Positions 8,266-16,652 of a stretch of DNA of 40,854 nt are shown in pieces. Source of the DNA: Pseudomonas sp. Leaf48 (GTDB taxonomy: Bacteria > Pseudomonadota > Gammaproteobacteria > Pseudomonadales > Pseudomonadaceae); assembly GCF_001421885.1 (NCBI RefSeq), contig NZ_LMLH01000005.1, positions 1,130-41,983 on the forward strand, given 5' to 3'. Below the pieces are notes generated by a model. It made no database searches and had not been told where the DNA came from. It saw nothing but the letters and a program-made list of their open reading frames with translations. Made by a program: the position numbers and the translations under genes. The first letter of the stretch is position 1, and the number at the start of each line of letters is the position of its first letter.

Positions 8266-10209
8266 TTATGGCTTGGCCGGTTTCGCCGCGCGTTTGCCTG
8301 CGCTCGATGGTTTGCGCTGGGTTTTCTTGCGTTTGCTCTTCCAGGGGGTAGCGGCGCGTCCGCTGGGAGGTGGGCCGCTGATGGTCAGGCTCAGGCCGGC
8401 GCAGCGACTGACCTGCTTGCTCATCCACGCCGCTTGTTTGGTGACGAACTCTTCCAGGCTCATTTCGCCGCTCTGCACCATGTCCAGGGCCTGTTCCCAG
8501 ATGGCCGTGGTCCCCGGGTCGGCGATTGCACGGGGCACGGCATCAATCAGGCTGAAGGCGGCCGGGGTTGCGGCCAGAGCCTTGCCGTTCTTGACCAGAT
8601 AACCACGGTCGAGCAGGCCCTGGATGATCGAGGCGCGTGTCGCTTCGGTGCCGATGCCGGTGGTGTCCTTGAGTTTTTGCTTGAGCAACGGATCGTCCAC
8701 CAGCTTGGCGACGTTCTTCATTGCCTTGATCAGATCGCCTTCAGTGAATGGCTTGGGCGGTTGCGTCCACAGGTCCTTGAGTTGCACGCCGGCAACCGCG
8801 CAATCAATGCCTTCGCGCAAGTTTGGCAGGGTTTGCGGTGCGGGCGTCTCGCGCCCCTTGGCCGGTGCCAGGGCTTCAGGCAGGGCGCGTTTCCAGCCCT
8901 GCTCGACGATCTGCTTGCCGACGGCGCGCAAGGCTTCACCGGCGCAGTCGAAGTCGGCCTGGGTGCGATCGAATTCGTGATTGGGCAGGAACTGCGCCAG
9001 ATAGCGCGCGCGAATCAGGGTGTAGACCGCACGGTGCTTGCCGGTCAGACGTTCCAGGTTCTTCGCGGCGGCGGTGGGGATGATGCCATGGTGGGCACTG
9101 ACCTTGGCATCGTTCCAGGCCCGTGAGCGCCGCTGCGGCTCAAGGTGGTCGTGCAGGGCGTTCAGTGCAGGGTCGGCCTGGCGCAACGCGGCCAGAATGG
9201 CCGGCGCTTCGCTGTGCTGACTGAGGGGCAGGTAGCCACAATCGCTGCGAGGGTAGGTGATGACTTTGTGGGTTTCGTAAAGGGCCTGGGCAATGTCGAG
9301 GGTTTCCTGGGCGCCGAGGCCGAGTTTTTTCGAGCAGACTTCCTGCAGGGTGCCCAGGTCGAATGGCAGCGGCGCCACTTCGCGCATGCGCTCGGTGCGC
9401 AGCTTGATCACCCGGGCACTGGCCGCGCCGGCCATGGCGGCCGCAGCTTGTTGGGCCAGAGCCTGATTCAGGCAGCGGTCCTGGTCGTCGCAGACTTCGG
9501 AGGCCGCCCGCCATTGCGCGGTGAAAGCCGTGCCATCGTGCAGCAGGTTGACGTCGATGGCCCAGTAGGCGACGGGGACGAAATCGGCAATGCTGCGGTC
9601 GCGATCCACCACCAGGCGCAGGGTCGGAGTTTGCACGCGGCCGACCGGCAAAACCCCCTGATAACCGGACTGGCGCCCCAGCAGGGTGAACAGCCGGCTC
9701 ATGTTCATGCCGATCAGCCAGTCGGCCCGGGAGCGCCCCAGCGCCGAATGATAAAGGCTGAAGGTCTCGGCCCCGGGTTTGAGTGCCGCCAGGGCCTTGC
9801 GGATCGAGGCGTCGTCCAGCGCCGACAACCAGAGCCGGCGGATCGGCCCGCGATAGCGGCAATGCTCGACCAGCTCCCGGGCGATCATCTCGCCTTCACG
9901 GTCGGCGTCGGTGGCGATGATCAATTCCGATGCTTCACCGAGCAGGCGCTTGACCGCTTTGTATTGGCTGGCGGTACGCGGCTTGACGGTCATCTTCCAT
10001 TTGTCCGGAATGATCGGCAGGTCCGCCAGCACCCAGCGCTTGTAGCGTGCGTCATAGGCATCCGGTGGTGCGGTTTCCAGCAGGTGGCCGATGCACCAGG
10101 TGACCGTGACGTCCGTTCCCAGCCAGCAGCCGTCGCCCCGGCGCCTGGCACCGAGCACGGCCGCAATGTCTTTAGCCTGGGAGGGTTTTTCACAGAGGTA
10201 CAGCCGCAT
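8266..10209 (-). CDS. topB: DNA topoisomerase III
   Basis: A 647-residue type IA topoisomerase that relaxes and decatenates single-stranded-containing DNA. It opens with MRLYLCEKPSQAKDIAAVLG, has the TOPRIM acidic motif in IIATDADREGEMIA (about residue 100-112), the DNA-binding PVGRVQTPTLRLV segment, and the catalytic tyrosine in HKVITYPRSDCGYLP at about residue 320. The GIGTEATRASIIQ motif is present at about 545. The C-terminal tail is short, Ser/Lys/Arg-rich and lacks zinc-finger cysteines. I take the ATG giving MRLYLCEKP; three codons upstream is another ATG. A LexA-like box lies 72 bases upstream, which would put it under SOS control. The GNAT gene follows in the same direction. Confidence 0.95.
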   Translation of the reverse strand: MRLYLCEKPSQAKDIAAVLGARRRGDGCWLGTDVTVTWCIGHLLETAPPDAYDARYKRWVLADLPIIPDKWKMTVKPRTASQYKAVKRLLGEASELIIATDADREGEMIARELVEHCRYRGPIRRLWLSALDDASIRKALAALKPGAETFSLYHSALGRSRADWLIGMNMSRLFTLLGRQSGYQGVLPVGRVQTPTLRLVVDRDRSIADFVPVAYWAIDVNLLHDGTAFTAQWRAASEVCDDQDRCLNQALAQQAAAAMAGAASARVIKLRTERMREVAPLPFDLGTLQEVCSKKLGLGAQETLDIAQALYETHKVITYPRSDCGYLPLSQHSEAPAILAALRQADPALNALHDHLEPQRRSRAWNDAKVSAHHGIIPTAAAKNLERLTGKHRAVYTLIRARYLAQFLPNHEFDRTQADFDCAGEALRAVGKQIVEQGWKRALPEALAPAKGRETPAPQTLPNLREGIDCAVAGVQLKDLWTQPPKPFTEGDLIKAMKNVAKLVDDPLLKQKLKDTTGIGTEATRASIIQGLLDRGYLVKNGKALAATPAAFSLIDAVPRAIADPGTTAIWEQALDMVQSGEMSLEEFVTKQAAWMSKQVSRCAGLSLTISGPPPSGRAATPWKSKRKKTQRKPSSAGKRAAKPAKP

Positions 10210-10280
10210 AACCACCATCGTCGATCAATGTGCGTGAGGTGCACAGGATGGCGGTTGCTGCGCGTTGGGGCAATCTTTAT

Positions 10281-10296
10281 CTGTATGGATGTACAG
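10281..10296. promoter_or_regulatory. LexA-like box upstream of topB
   Basis: CTGTATGGATGTACAG fits the LexA operator pattern CTG-N10-CAG, with the extended CTGTAT/TACAG core. It lies 72 bases upstream of the topB start and 180 bases upstream of the DUF427 gene on the other strand, so topB is the nearer target. No promoter hexamers could be fixed around it. Confidence 0.55.
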
Positions 10297-10392
10297 CTTG
10301 TTTGTTGCGATGGGTTTATCACCCGTTCGGCGTTGAAGCACTCGCGATTGCGAAACTTGGGTTATACCTGACTGTTCGAGGTCTCAGGTTGT

Positions 10393-10433
10393 GGGGCTGC
10401 TGCGCAGCCCATCGCGGGCAAGCCACGCTCCCA
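10393..10433. repeat. Single REP element with adjoining hairpin
   Basis: gggctgc-tgc-gcagccc forms a hairpin at 10394-10410 and runs directly into a single REP (atcgcgggcaagccacgctc to 10433). It lies between the topB promoter and the DUF427 gene. Confidence 0.7.
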
Positions 10434-10476
10434 CATTGGTCCGGGGCGTTGCCATTTGTCATGAGGAGCGTATTCC

Positions 10477-10845
10477 ATGAAAAGCTCAAGTCCCAGTCCT
10501 GTCATCACCATCGCCGAGCAGCCCGGCTGCCTGCTGGTGATGTTCCACGGTATCCAGGTGGCCGCTTCGGCTCGTGCGTTGGTGTTGCTGGAGGCCAATT
10601 ACCCGTCGGTGTACTACGTGCCGCGAGAGGACATCGACGAAAAGTATTTTGCCCGTACCGATCACACCAGTTATTGCCCCTACAAGGGCGATGCCAGCTA
10701 TTTCAGCCTGCAGGTGCCGGGGCATGAAGGCGCCAACGCGGTGTGGAGCTACGAAGACCCCAAGGTGTCGGTAGAGCAGATTCGCGGATACATGGCGTTC
10801 TATCCGGATCAGGTGAAGTTCGAGCTACTCGACGCCGAGGTTTGA
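10477..10845 (+). CDS. DUF427 family protein
   Basis: A 122-residue single-domain DUF427 protein of unknown biochemical role. Family hallmarks are VYYVPREDID, the HTSYCPYKGDASYFSL block at about residues 66-82, and NAVWSYEDP followed by IRGYMAFYPDQVKF near the C-terminus. It starts at an ATG with GAGGAG 8 bases upstream. It is a single-gene unit facing the MHS transporter gene tail to tail, with 72 bases between. Confidence 0.85.
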   Translation: MKSSSPSPVITIAEQPGCLLVMFHGIQVAASARALVLLEANYPSVYYVPREDIDEKYFARTDHTSYCPYKGDASYFSLQVPGHEGANAVWSYEDPKVSVEQIRGYMAFYPDQVKFELLDAEV

Positions 10846-10917
10846 ATGCGCTGATGGACCTTCACCGTGGCGAGGGAGGCAATCCCACGCCACGGGTAAA
10901 CGCCAGGACCGATCTCG

Positions 10918-12540
10918 TCAGTTCTTGTCCAGATCGACGTTGCGCGTCTCGCGCAGACACAGCAAACCCACCACCAGGCTGACTCCGGTGATCACCACCG
11001 GATACCACAGCCCATAGAAAATATCCCCGGTGTACACCACCAGGGCGAACGACACAGTCGGCAGGAATCCACCGAACCAGCCATTGCCGATGTGGTAGGG
11101 CAGGGACATCGAAGTGTAGCGGATGCGGGTCGGGAACAGTTCGACCATCAGCGCAGCCAGCGGTCCGTAGCACATGGCGGAGATGATGATCAGCGCGACG
11201 ATCAGGGCAACGATCATCGGTTTGTTGATCTGCTGCATGTCCGCCTGTTGCGGATAACCGGCGAGGGTCACCGCGCCACGCAGGGCTGATTCGTCGAAAC
11301 CGTCGATCTGCACGTCACCGACGCTGATCTGCACGCCACTTCCGGCCGGTGCGGCTTCGCTGTGGTAAGGCAGGCCCTGCTTGACCAGGAAGGTCTTGAC
11401 CTTGTCACAAGGGCTGTCGAATTTCGCCTTGCCCACCGGGTCGAACTGGAAGGTGCAGGTGGCCGGGTCGGCCAGTACGGTGATCGGTGCCTGGCGGCTG
11501 GCCTGGTCGATGGCCGGGTTGGCGTAGTGGGCCAGGGTCTTGAAGATCGGGAAATACAGCGCAGTGGCGAGCAACAGGCCGAGCATCAGTATCGGCTTGC
11601 GCCCGACCTTGTCCGACAGCCAGCCGAAGAAAATGAAGAAGGGTGCGCCAATGGTCACGCTGACGATCAGCAAGCCGTTGGCCACGGCCGGGTCCATTTT
11701 CAGGAACTGGGTGAGGAAGAACAGCACATAGAATTGCGCGGCATAGAAGGTCACCGCTTGCCCGGCATTGATGCTGAACAGGGCGATCAGCACCACCTTG
11801 AGGTTTTCCCATTTGCCGAACGAGTCACGGATCGGCTGTTTGCACAGCTTGCCTTCTTCTTTCATTTTCACGAAGGCGGGGGACTCGTGCAGGCTCAGGC
11901 GAATCCAGGTGGAGATGCCCAGCAGCACGATGGAAAACAGGAACGGAATACGCCAGCCCCAGACTTCGAACTGATCGCCGGTGAAGTAGCGGCAACCCAG
12001 CACTACCAGCAGCGACAGCAGCAGGCCCAGGGTCGCGGTGGACTGAATCCAGCTGGTGTGGAAACCGCGCTTGCCCATCGGCGCGTGTTCCGCGACATAG
12101 GTGGCGGCGCCGCCGTACTCACCGCCCAGGGCCAGGCCCTGGAGCATGCGCAGCACCACCAGGATGATCGGCGCTGCGATGCCGATGCTGGCGTAGGTCG
12201 GTAGCAGTCCGACGCAGAAGGTCGCCAGGCCCATGAGGATGATGGTGGCGAGGAAGGTGTACTTGCGCCCGATCATGTCCCCCAACCGCCCGAACACCAG
12301 GGCGCCGAATGGGCGGACGATGAAGCCGGCGGCGAAGGCCATCAAGGCAAAGATGAATGCCGTGGTGTCGTTGACCCCGGCGAAAAACTGCTTGCTGATC
12401 ACCGCCGCGAGGGCGCCATAGAGGAAAAAGTCGTACCACTCGAAGACCGTCCCGAGGGACGAGGCAAAGATGACTTTCTGGGTCTCCTGGCTGGTGCTCG
12501 TGCTGCGCGCGGCTTCCAGGGGCTGAACGTGTTCTGACAT
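10918..12540 (-). CDS. MHS-family MFS transporter with periplasmic insertion
   Basis: A 540-residue proton symporter of the metabolite:H+ symporter (MHS) branch of the major facilitator superfamily. Family signs are the start SSLGTVFEWYDFFLYGALA, the loop motif GRLGDMIGRKYTF (about 85-97), RMLQGLALGGEYGGAATYVA and the second-half loop WLSDKVGRKPILML. Unusually, an insert of about 100 residues at 336-440 interrupts the second half. It holds a cysteine pair (C362, C378) and probably faces the periplasm. The start has GAGGG 7 bases upstream. It lies downstream of the GMC oxidoreductase in the same direction, 140 bases away across a REP pair. It may import the substrate of that enzyme, which is unknown. 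Confidence 0.85.
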   Translation of the reverse strand: MSEHVQPLEAARSTSTSQETQKVIFASSLGTVFEWYDFFLYGALAAVISKQFFAGVNDTTAFIFALMAFAAGFIVRPFGALVFGRLGDMIGRKYTFLATIILMGLATFCVGLLPTYASIGIAAPIILVVLRMLQGLALGGEYGGAATYVAEHAPMGKRGFHTSWIQSTATLGLLLSLLVVLGCRYFTGDQFEVWGWRIPFLFSIVLLGISTWIRLSLHESPAFVKMKEEGKLCKQPIRDSFGKWENLKVVLIALFSINAGQAVTFYAAQFYVLFFLTQFLKMDPAVANGLLIVSVTIGAPFFIFFGWLSDKVGRKPILMLGLLLATALYFPIFKTLAHYANPAIDQASRQAPITVLADPATCTFQFDPVGKAKFDSPCDKVKTFLVKQGLPYHSEAAPAGSGVQISVGDVQIDGFDESALRGAVTLAGYPQQADMQQINKPMIVALIVALIIISAMCYGPLAALMVELFPTRIRYTSMSLPYHIGNGWFGGFLPTVSFALVVYTGDIFYGLWYPVVITGVSLVVGLLCLRETRNVDLDKN

Positions 12541-12637
12541 TGCGTATCCCTCACAGTGATTGTTTTTGTTGTTCCACTGGTGTTGCCTGTTCCATTTCAG
12601 GGGTAATGCTCGGTGTCCGTGACCCTGATGTGACCCT

Positions 12638-12729
12638 TGTGGGAGCGGGCTTGCTCGCGAAGGCGTCGTGTCATTCAACATCAAGTTGAATGATCCACCG
12701 CTTTCGCGAGCAAGCCCGCTCCCACAGGG
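12638..12729. repeat. REP inverted pair overlapping the GMC gene end
   Basis: tgtgggagcgggcttgctcg (from 12638) and its inverted copy ending at 12729 surround about 35 bases. The right-hand element lies inside the reading frame of the GMC oxidoreductase and encodes its last residues. Confidence 0.95.
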
Positions 12730-14342
12730 ATTGTGTTTACAGCAGGGGTAAGGATCAGTTGCGCCGCTTTCTCGGCGATCATCAGCGTAGGCGAGCAGGT
12801 GTTGCCCGAGGTGATACGCGGCATGATCGAGGCATCGGCAATGCGCAGGCCGGGGATGCCATGGACCTTGAGTTGCGCATCGACCACGGCATCGGCGTCA
12901 TTGCCCATGCGGCAGGTGCCGACCGGATGGAAGATCGTCGTGCCGATCCGCGCGGCGGCTTCGTGCAGTTGCTCATCGCTTTGCAGGCTGTCGCCGGGCA
13001 GGTACTCGACCGGGTTGAAGGCTTTCAGGGCCGGCGCAGCGACGATGCGGCGGGTCAGGCGAATGGCGTCGGCGGCGACCCGCAAGTCTTCCGGGTGGCT
13101 TAAATAGTTGGGCTCAATCAGTGGCGCCTGCTGCGGATCGGCAGAGCGGATTTCCACGCGACCTCGGCTCTGCGGGCGCAGATCACAGACGGACGCGGTG
13201 AACGCCGGGAAGGCGTGCAGCGGTTCGCCAAAGCGCTCCAGGGACAGCGGTTGCACGTGGTACTCGAGATTGGCTGAAGTCTGCTCCGGCCCTGAACGGG
13301 CGAAGGCGCCCAACTGGCTCGGCGCCATGGACAGCGGGCCGCTGCGGTCATACAGGTAACGCAGGCCCATGCCCATCTTGCCCCACAGGCTGCCGGCGAT
13401 CTGGTTCAGGGTACGCGCGTTTTCCAGCTTGTAGATCAGCCGCAGTTGCAGGTGATCCTGCAGGTTGCCGCCGACACCGGGCAGTTCATGGACGACGCCT
13501 ATGCCCAGGCGCTCCAGCAGCGGGCGAGGGCCGATGCCCGAACGTTGCAGGATGCTCGGCGAACCGATGGAGCCGGCACAGAGGACGATTTCCTTGCGCG
13601 CCCTGAAGGTTTTCACCTGACCTTGCCATCGCGCGCTGACCGCTGCTGCGCGGCCATTGTCCAGCAGCACGCGGTCGACTTCGACGCCGGTCAGTACCGT
13701 GAGATTGCTGCGCTGGCGAACCGGTTTGAGAAACGCCTTGGCCGCGTTCCAGCGCACGCCGGCCTTCTGATTGACCTGGAAATAACCGCAGCCTTCGTTA
13801 TCGCCCTGGTTGAAGTCGTCGATGCTGGCGATGCCGCTTTGTTCGGCGGCACTGCGAAAGGCATCGAGAATCGGCCACGACAGGCGCTGGCGTTCGACTC
13901 GCCATTCCCCGGCGGCACCGTGAAATTCGGCGGCGCCGGCAAAGTGGTTTTCGCTTTGCTTGAACAGCGGCAACACGTCCTGCCAACGCCAGCCAGGATT
14001 GCCGTCGGCCGCCCAGCCGTCGTAATCGCCGGCCTGGCCGCGCATGTAGATCATGCCATTGATCGACGAGCAGCCGCCCAGCACCTTGCCGCGCGGGTAG
14101 CTGAGAGTGCGGCCTTGCAGGCCCGGTTGCGCTTCGGTCTTGAAGCACCAGTCGGTGCGCGGGTTGCCGATGCAGAACAGGTAACCCACGGGGATATGAA
14201 TCCACGCATAGTTATCGCGACCACCGGCTTCGAGCAGCAGCACCCGCTGCTGCGGGTTGCTCGACAGCCGATTGGCCAGCAGACACCCGGCCGGCCCGGC
14301 GCCGACCACGATGTAGTCGTATTCATCAAGGGAAGTCGGCAT
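12681..14342 (-). CDS. GMC-family FAD-dependent oxidoreductase
   Basis: A 553-residue flavoenzyme of the glucose-methanol-choline family, resembling choline dehydrogenase-like alcohol dehydrogenases. It has the N-terminal FAD-binding motif YDYIVVGAGPAGCLLANRL, the GMC signature segment GKVLGGCSSINGMIYMRG (about 86-103), the second signature GSIGSPSILQRSGIGP (about 268-283), and the active-site pair His in TTIFHPVGTCRMG and Asn in ITSGNTCSPTLMIAEKAA. The last dozen residues (PVGAGLLAKA and onward) are translated REP sequence, not part of the fold. It is divergent from a LysR-type gene and is followed by an MHS transporter, which suggests a regulated uptake-oxidation unit. The alcohol substrate is not identifiable from sequence. 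Confidence 0.9.
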   Translation of the reverse strand: MPTSLDEYDYIVVGAGPAGCLLANRLSSNPQQRVLLLEAGGRDNYAWIHIPVGYLFCIGNPRTDWCFKTEAQPGLQGRTLSYPRGKVLGGCSSINGMIYMRGQAGDYDGWAADGNPGWRWQDVLPLFKQSENHFAGAAEFHGAAGEWRVERQRLSWPILDAFRSAAEQSGIASIDDFNQGDNEGCGYFQVNQKAGVRWNAAKAFLKPVRQRSNLTVLTGVEVDRVLLDNGRAAAVSARWQGQVKTFRARKEIVLCAGSIGSPSILQRSGIGPRPLLERLGIGVVHELPGVGGNLQDHLQLRLIYKLENARTLNQIAGSLWGKMGMGLRYLYDRSGPLSMAPSQLGAFARSGPEQTSANLEYHVQPLSLERFGEPLHAFPAFTASVCDLRPQSRGRVEIRSADPQQAPLIEPNYLSHPEDLRVAADAIRLTRRIVAAPALKAFNPVEYLPGDSLQSDEQLHEAAARIGTTIFHPVGTCRMGNDADAVVDAQLKVHGIPGLRIADASIMPRITSGNTCSPTLMIAEKAAQLILTPAVNTIPVGAGLLAKAVDHST

Positions 14343-14473
14343 CCATGACCTCGTTTGTTGTTCTTGTTGTGGGTCATCCTAGTTGTTAGCTTTCGGCAAA
14401 AGAATGTTAGTTTTTGCGCAGCCGCTGTGCGTTTTTGAACAGCCAACCCCATAGCCCGGCTCAAGGATGATTC
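14343..14473. promoter_or_regulatory. Divergent LysR-GMC regulatory region
   Basis: This 131-base gap between the LysR gene and the GMC gene should hold both promoters. It contains a spaced direct repeat (gttagctttcgg and gttagtttttgc, within 14384-14416), a possible regulator contact site. No T-N11-A palindrome stands out, so the assignment rests on position. Confidence 0.4.
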
Positions 14474-15376
14474 ATGTTCGACTGGAATGACCTGCGGTTT
14501 TTTCTCGAATTGCAGCGCAGCGGGCGTCTGCTGACTGCTGCCCGCCGTTTGAACACCACCCACGCCACTGTGGCGCGGCACATCGAGGCCATCGAGAAGA
14601 GTCTGGGCACGGCGCTGTTCGTGCAGCATGCCCAAGGCTATGAGTTGACCCCGGCCGGCGAAGCGCTGCTCAAACACGCCGAGGCGATGGAAAACGTCGC
14701 GCTGCTGGCCCAGGAGGAGATCACCCAGTCCACGGCGCCACTGGGCAAGATCCGCGTCGGAGTGACGGAAGGGCTGGGGATCATGTTCCTCGCCAGTCGC
14801 ATGAACGGCCTGTTCGAACGCTATCCCGGACTGGAAGTGGAGCTGGTGGCGGTGCCGCGCTTTGTCAGCATCCTCAACCGCGAAGCGGAAATCAGCATCC
14901 ACCTGGAACGCCCGGCCGCCGATATGCTGGTGACCCGCAAACTTACCGATTATCGACTGGCACTGTATGCCAGCCAGGACTATCTCGACCGCTCGCCACC
15001 GCTGCGCAGCCGCGAAGACCTGGGCAGACATGCCTGGATCGGCTATGTCGACGACCTGTTGTTCAGCCAGGAGTTGATGTTCCTCAACAGCTTTTGCCGC
15101 AACCCGCAGGTGGTCTTTCACAGCACCAGTGTGATTGCCCAGCAACAGGCGGCGCGCTCCGGCCTGGGGATCGCCGTGCTGCCCTGTTACATGGCCAGCG
15201 CCGACCCTGAGCTGGTGCCGCTACTGCCGGACGAAAGCATCCAGCGCAGCTACTGGATCAGCACCCGCCGCGAACTGCACAAGTCCGTGCGACTGCGGGT
15301 ATTGTGGGATTACGTGGTGCAGTTGTGTGAGCGCGAGCAGGGGTTGCTGCTGGGGCCAGCTTCTCCCGGTGTCTGA
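14474..15376 (+). CDS. LysR-type transcriptional regulator
   Basis: A 300-residue LysR regulator. The N-terminal winged helix-turn-helix is at about residues 3-62 (WNDLRFFLELQRSGRLLTAA, RLNTTHATVARHIEAIEKSL), with the effector-binding domain from about 90 (GKIRVGVTEGLGIMFLASRM). It belongs to the branch in which the recognition helix reads NTTHATVARHI. It is transcribed away from the GMC oxidoreductase across a 131-base gap, the usual arrangement for a LysR regulator and its target, so it likely controls the GMC-MHS pair; the effector is unknown. The start ATG follows AAGGATGATTC. Confidence 0.9.
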   Translation: MFDWNDLRFFLELQRSGRLLTAARRLNTTHATVARHIEAIEKSLGTALFVQHAQGYELTPAGEALLKHAEAMENVALLAQEEITQSTAPLGKIRVGVTEGLGIMFLASRMNGLFERYPGLEVELVAVPRFVSILNREAEISIHLERPAADMLVTRKLTDYRLALYASQDYLDRSPPLRSREDLGRHAWIGYVDDLLFSQELMFLNSFCRNPQVVFHSTSVIAQQQAARSGLGIAVLPCYMASADPELVPLLPDESIQRSYWISTRRELHKSVRLRVLWDYVVQLCEREQGLLLGPASPGV

Positions 15377-15382
15377 ACGGAC

Positions 15383-15455
15383 GCCTTCACGGGCAGCCCG
15401 CTCCCACATTGGAATGTATTCTCCCCTGCGGGAGCGGGCTTGCCCGCGAAGGCGG
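15383..15455. repeat. REP inverted pair
   Basis: Two REP elements (15383-15408 and 15427-15455) in inverted orientation with an 18-base spacer. They lie between the convergent LysR and alkC genes, where they could also act as a transcription barrier. Confidence 0.9.
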
Positions 15456-15481
15456 TGTACATCCAATATCCATCTTGAGGT

Positions 15482-16579
15482 CTAAGCAACAATCTCGAAC
15501 GAGGTACTGGCCAGGCGTTCGCCGTTGACCATGATATGTACGGCGTGCACGCCCGCGTAGTGCTTGCGCGTGGTGAGTTCCTTGATCTGCTGACCTCGGC
15601 TTATCACCTCGGAGGCCTTGCCGGGCAGGGTGAGGGCCTTGAGCTTGAACACTTTGGCCGAGGTGCTGCCGTTGGCCTTGACGTAATCGACCGCATAATC
15701 GATCACCAGGTGCTGACTGGTTTCGACGGTGGATTTGACGGCAAAAGACAGGGTGATTTTCTGTCCCAGGCTGATCACCGGCGGGTCGACTTTCACATTC
15801 ATGATCTCGACTTCAGGCTTGCCACTCGCGCCGATGATTGCCAGCGCCCGCGGGTTCCCCTGTTTGATCAGGCTGCGCAGGGCATGTCTGGCGATCCATG
15901 CGGTGTGTTTGTCGTCCAGCGCCCAGCCTTCGATCAGGTCCAGCACCCATTCGGGATGATCCTTGGTGATGTCGTTGAGGTGATTGGCCACGGATTTGCG
16001 TACATACAGGCTGGGGTCGGCCTTGAGATTGTCGAGAATGCCGGCGGCCAGGCGCGGGTCGGTCTGCACCGGCTCCAGGCGAAACGACCATGGCAGGCGG
16101 GGTCGGCAGCCTTCGCTGGCGAGGCGCCGTACGTGTTCGTTGGCATCCAGAGACCAGAGGTGCATCAGTTGCAGCGAGCGTTGCAGGTCGCTGCGCAGGA
16201 AATGGCGAATAGCGAATTCCGATGAGCCGAACGCGGTGAAATACTTGAGCGCGTCCATTGAACGCTCGAACGCATGGGCGCCATAGCTGGCGACAAAGTG
16301 CGGCAGGCACATGCTGACGAAGCCGCTGTTGAGGCGCGGGGCGAGGGCACGCAGGACTTGCAATGACGCTTCATAGTCCAGCGGCAGCACCGCGTGCAGG
16401 CATTCACTGACCCGGGCCATGCGCTGCATCACGCTCAGCTCCGCCAGGCCGCTCTGGGCCAGTTCGAGGAATTTCCCGGCATCGAATTCGGGATAGACCG
16501 CGCTCATCTCTGTGGCAATGTGCTGGAGGCGTTCGGCGTTGAAGATTTCCTTGAGGGCGGGGGAGGATTGGTCAGTCAT
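15482..16579 (-). CDS. alkC: AlkC-type DNA alkylation repair glycosylase
   Basis: A 365-residue DNA glycosylase of the AlkC/AlkD HEAT-like repeat superfamily, which excises positively charged alkylated bases such as 3-methyladenine without base flipping. The helical-repeat domain spans about residues 20-255 (for example SMDALKYFTAFGSSEFAIRH, HVRRLASEGCRPRLPW, LYVRKSVANHLNDITKDHPE, TAWIARHALRSLIKQG). A C-terminal beta-rich domain from about 257 (VKVDPPVISLGQKITLSFAV to the end) matches the Ig-like domain described for Pseudomonas AlkC. The start ATG has AGGAG 6 bases upstream; a longer reading to 16693 runs through a REP element. It lies downstream of the KefB/C-type gene on the same strand. 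Confidence 0.88.
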   Translation of the reverse strand: MTDQSSPALKEIFNAERLQHIATEMSAVYPEFDAGKFLELAQSGLAELSVMQRMARVSECLHAVLPLDYEASLQVLRALAPRLNSGFVSMCLPHFVASYGAHAFERSMDALKYFTAFGSSEFAIRHFLRSDLQRSLQLMHLWSLDANEHVRRLASEGCRPRLPWSFRLEPVQTDPRLAAGILDNLKADPSLYVRKSVANHLNDITKDHPEWVLDLIEGWALDDKHTAWIARHALRSLIKQGNPRALAIIGASGKPEVEIMNVKVDPPVISLGQKITLSFAVKSTVETSQHLVIDYAVDYVKANGSTSAKVFKLKALTLPGKASEVISRGQQIKELTTRKHYAGVHAVHIMVNGERLASTSFEIVA

Positions 16580-16610
16580 TGTCGGCTCCTTGGGTTGTTC
16601 ATCCGATGCA

Positions 16611-16636
16611 TGTGGGAGCGAGCCTGCTCGCGATGG
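16611..16636. repeat. Single REP element
   Basis: tgtgggagcgagcctgctcg plus cgatgg, between the antiporter gene and alkC. No inverted partner lies close by. Confidence 0.85.
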
Positions 16637-16652
16637 GGCCATCAAGCACACC

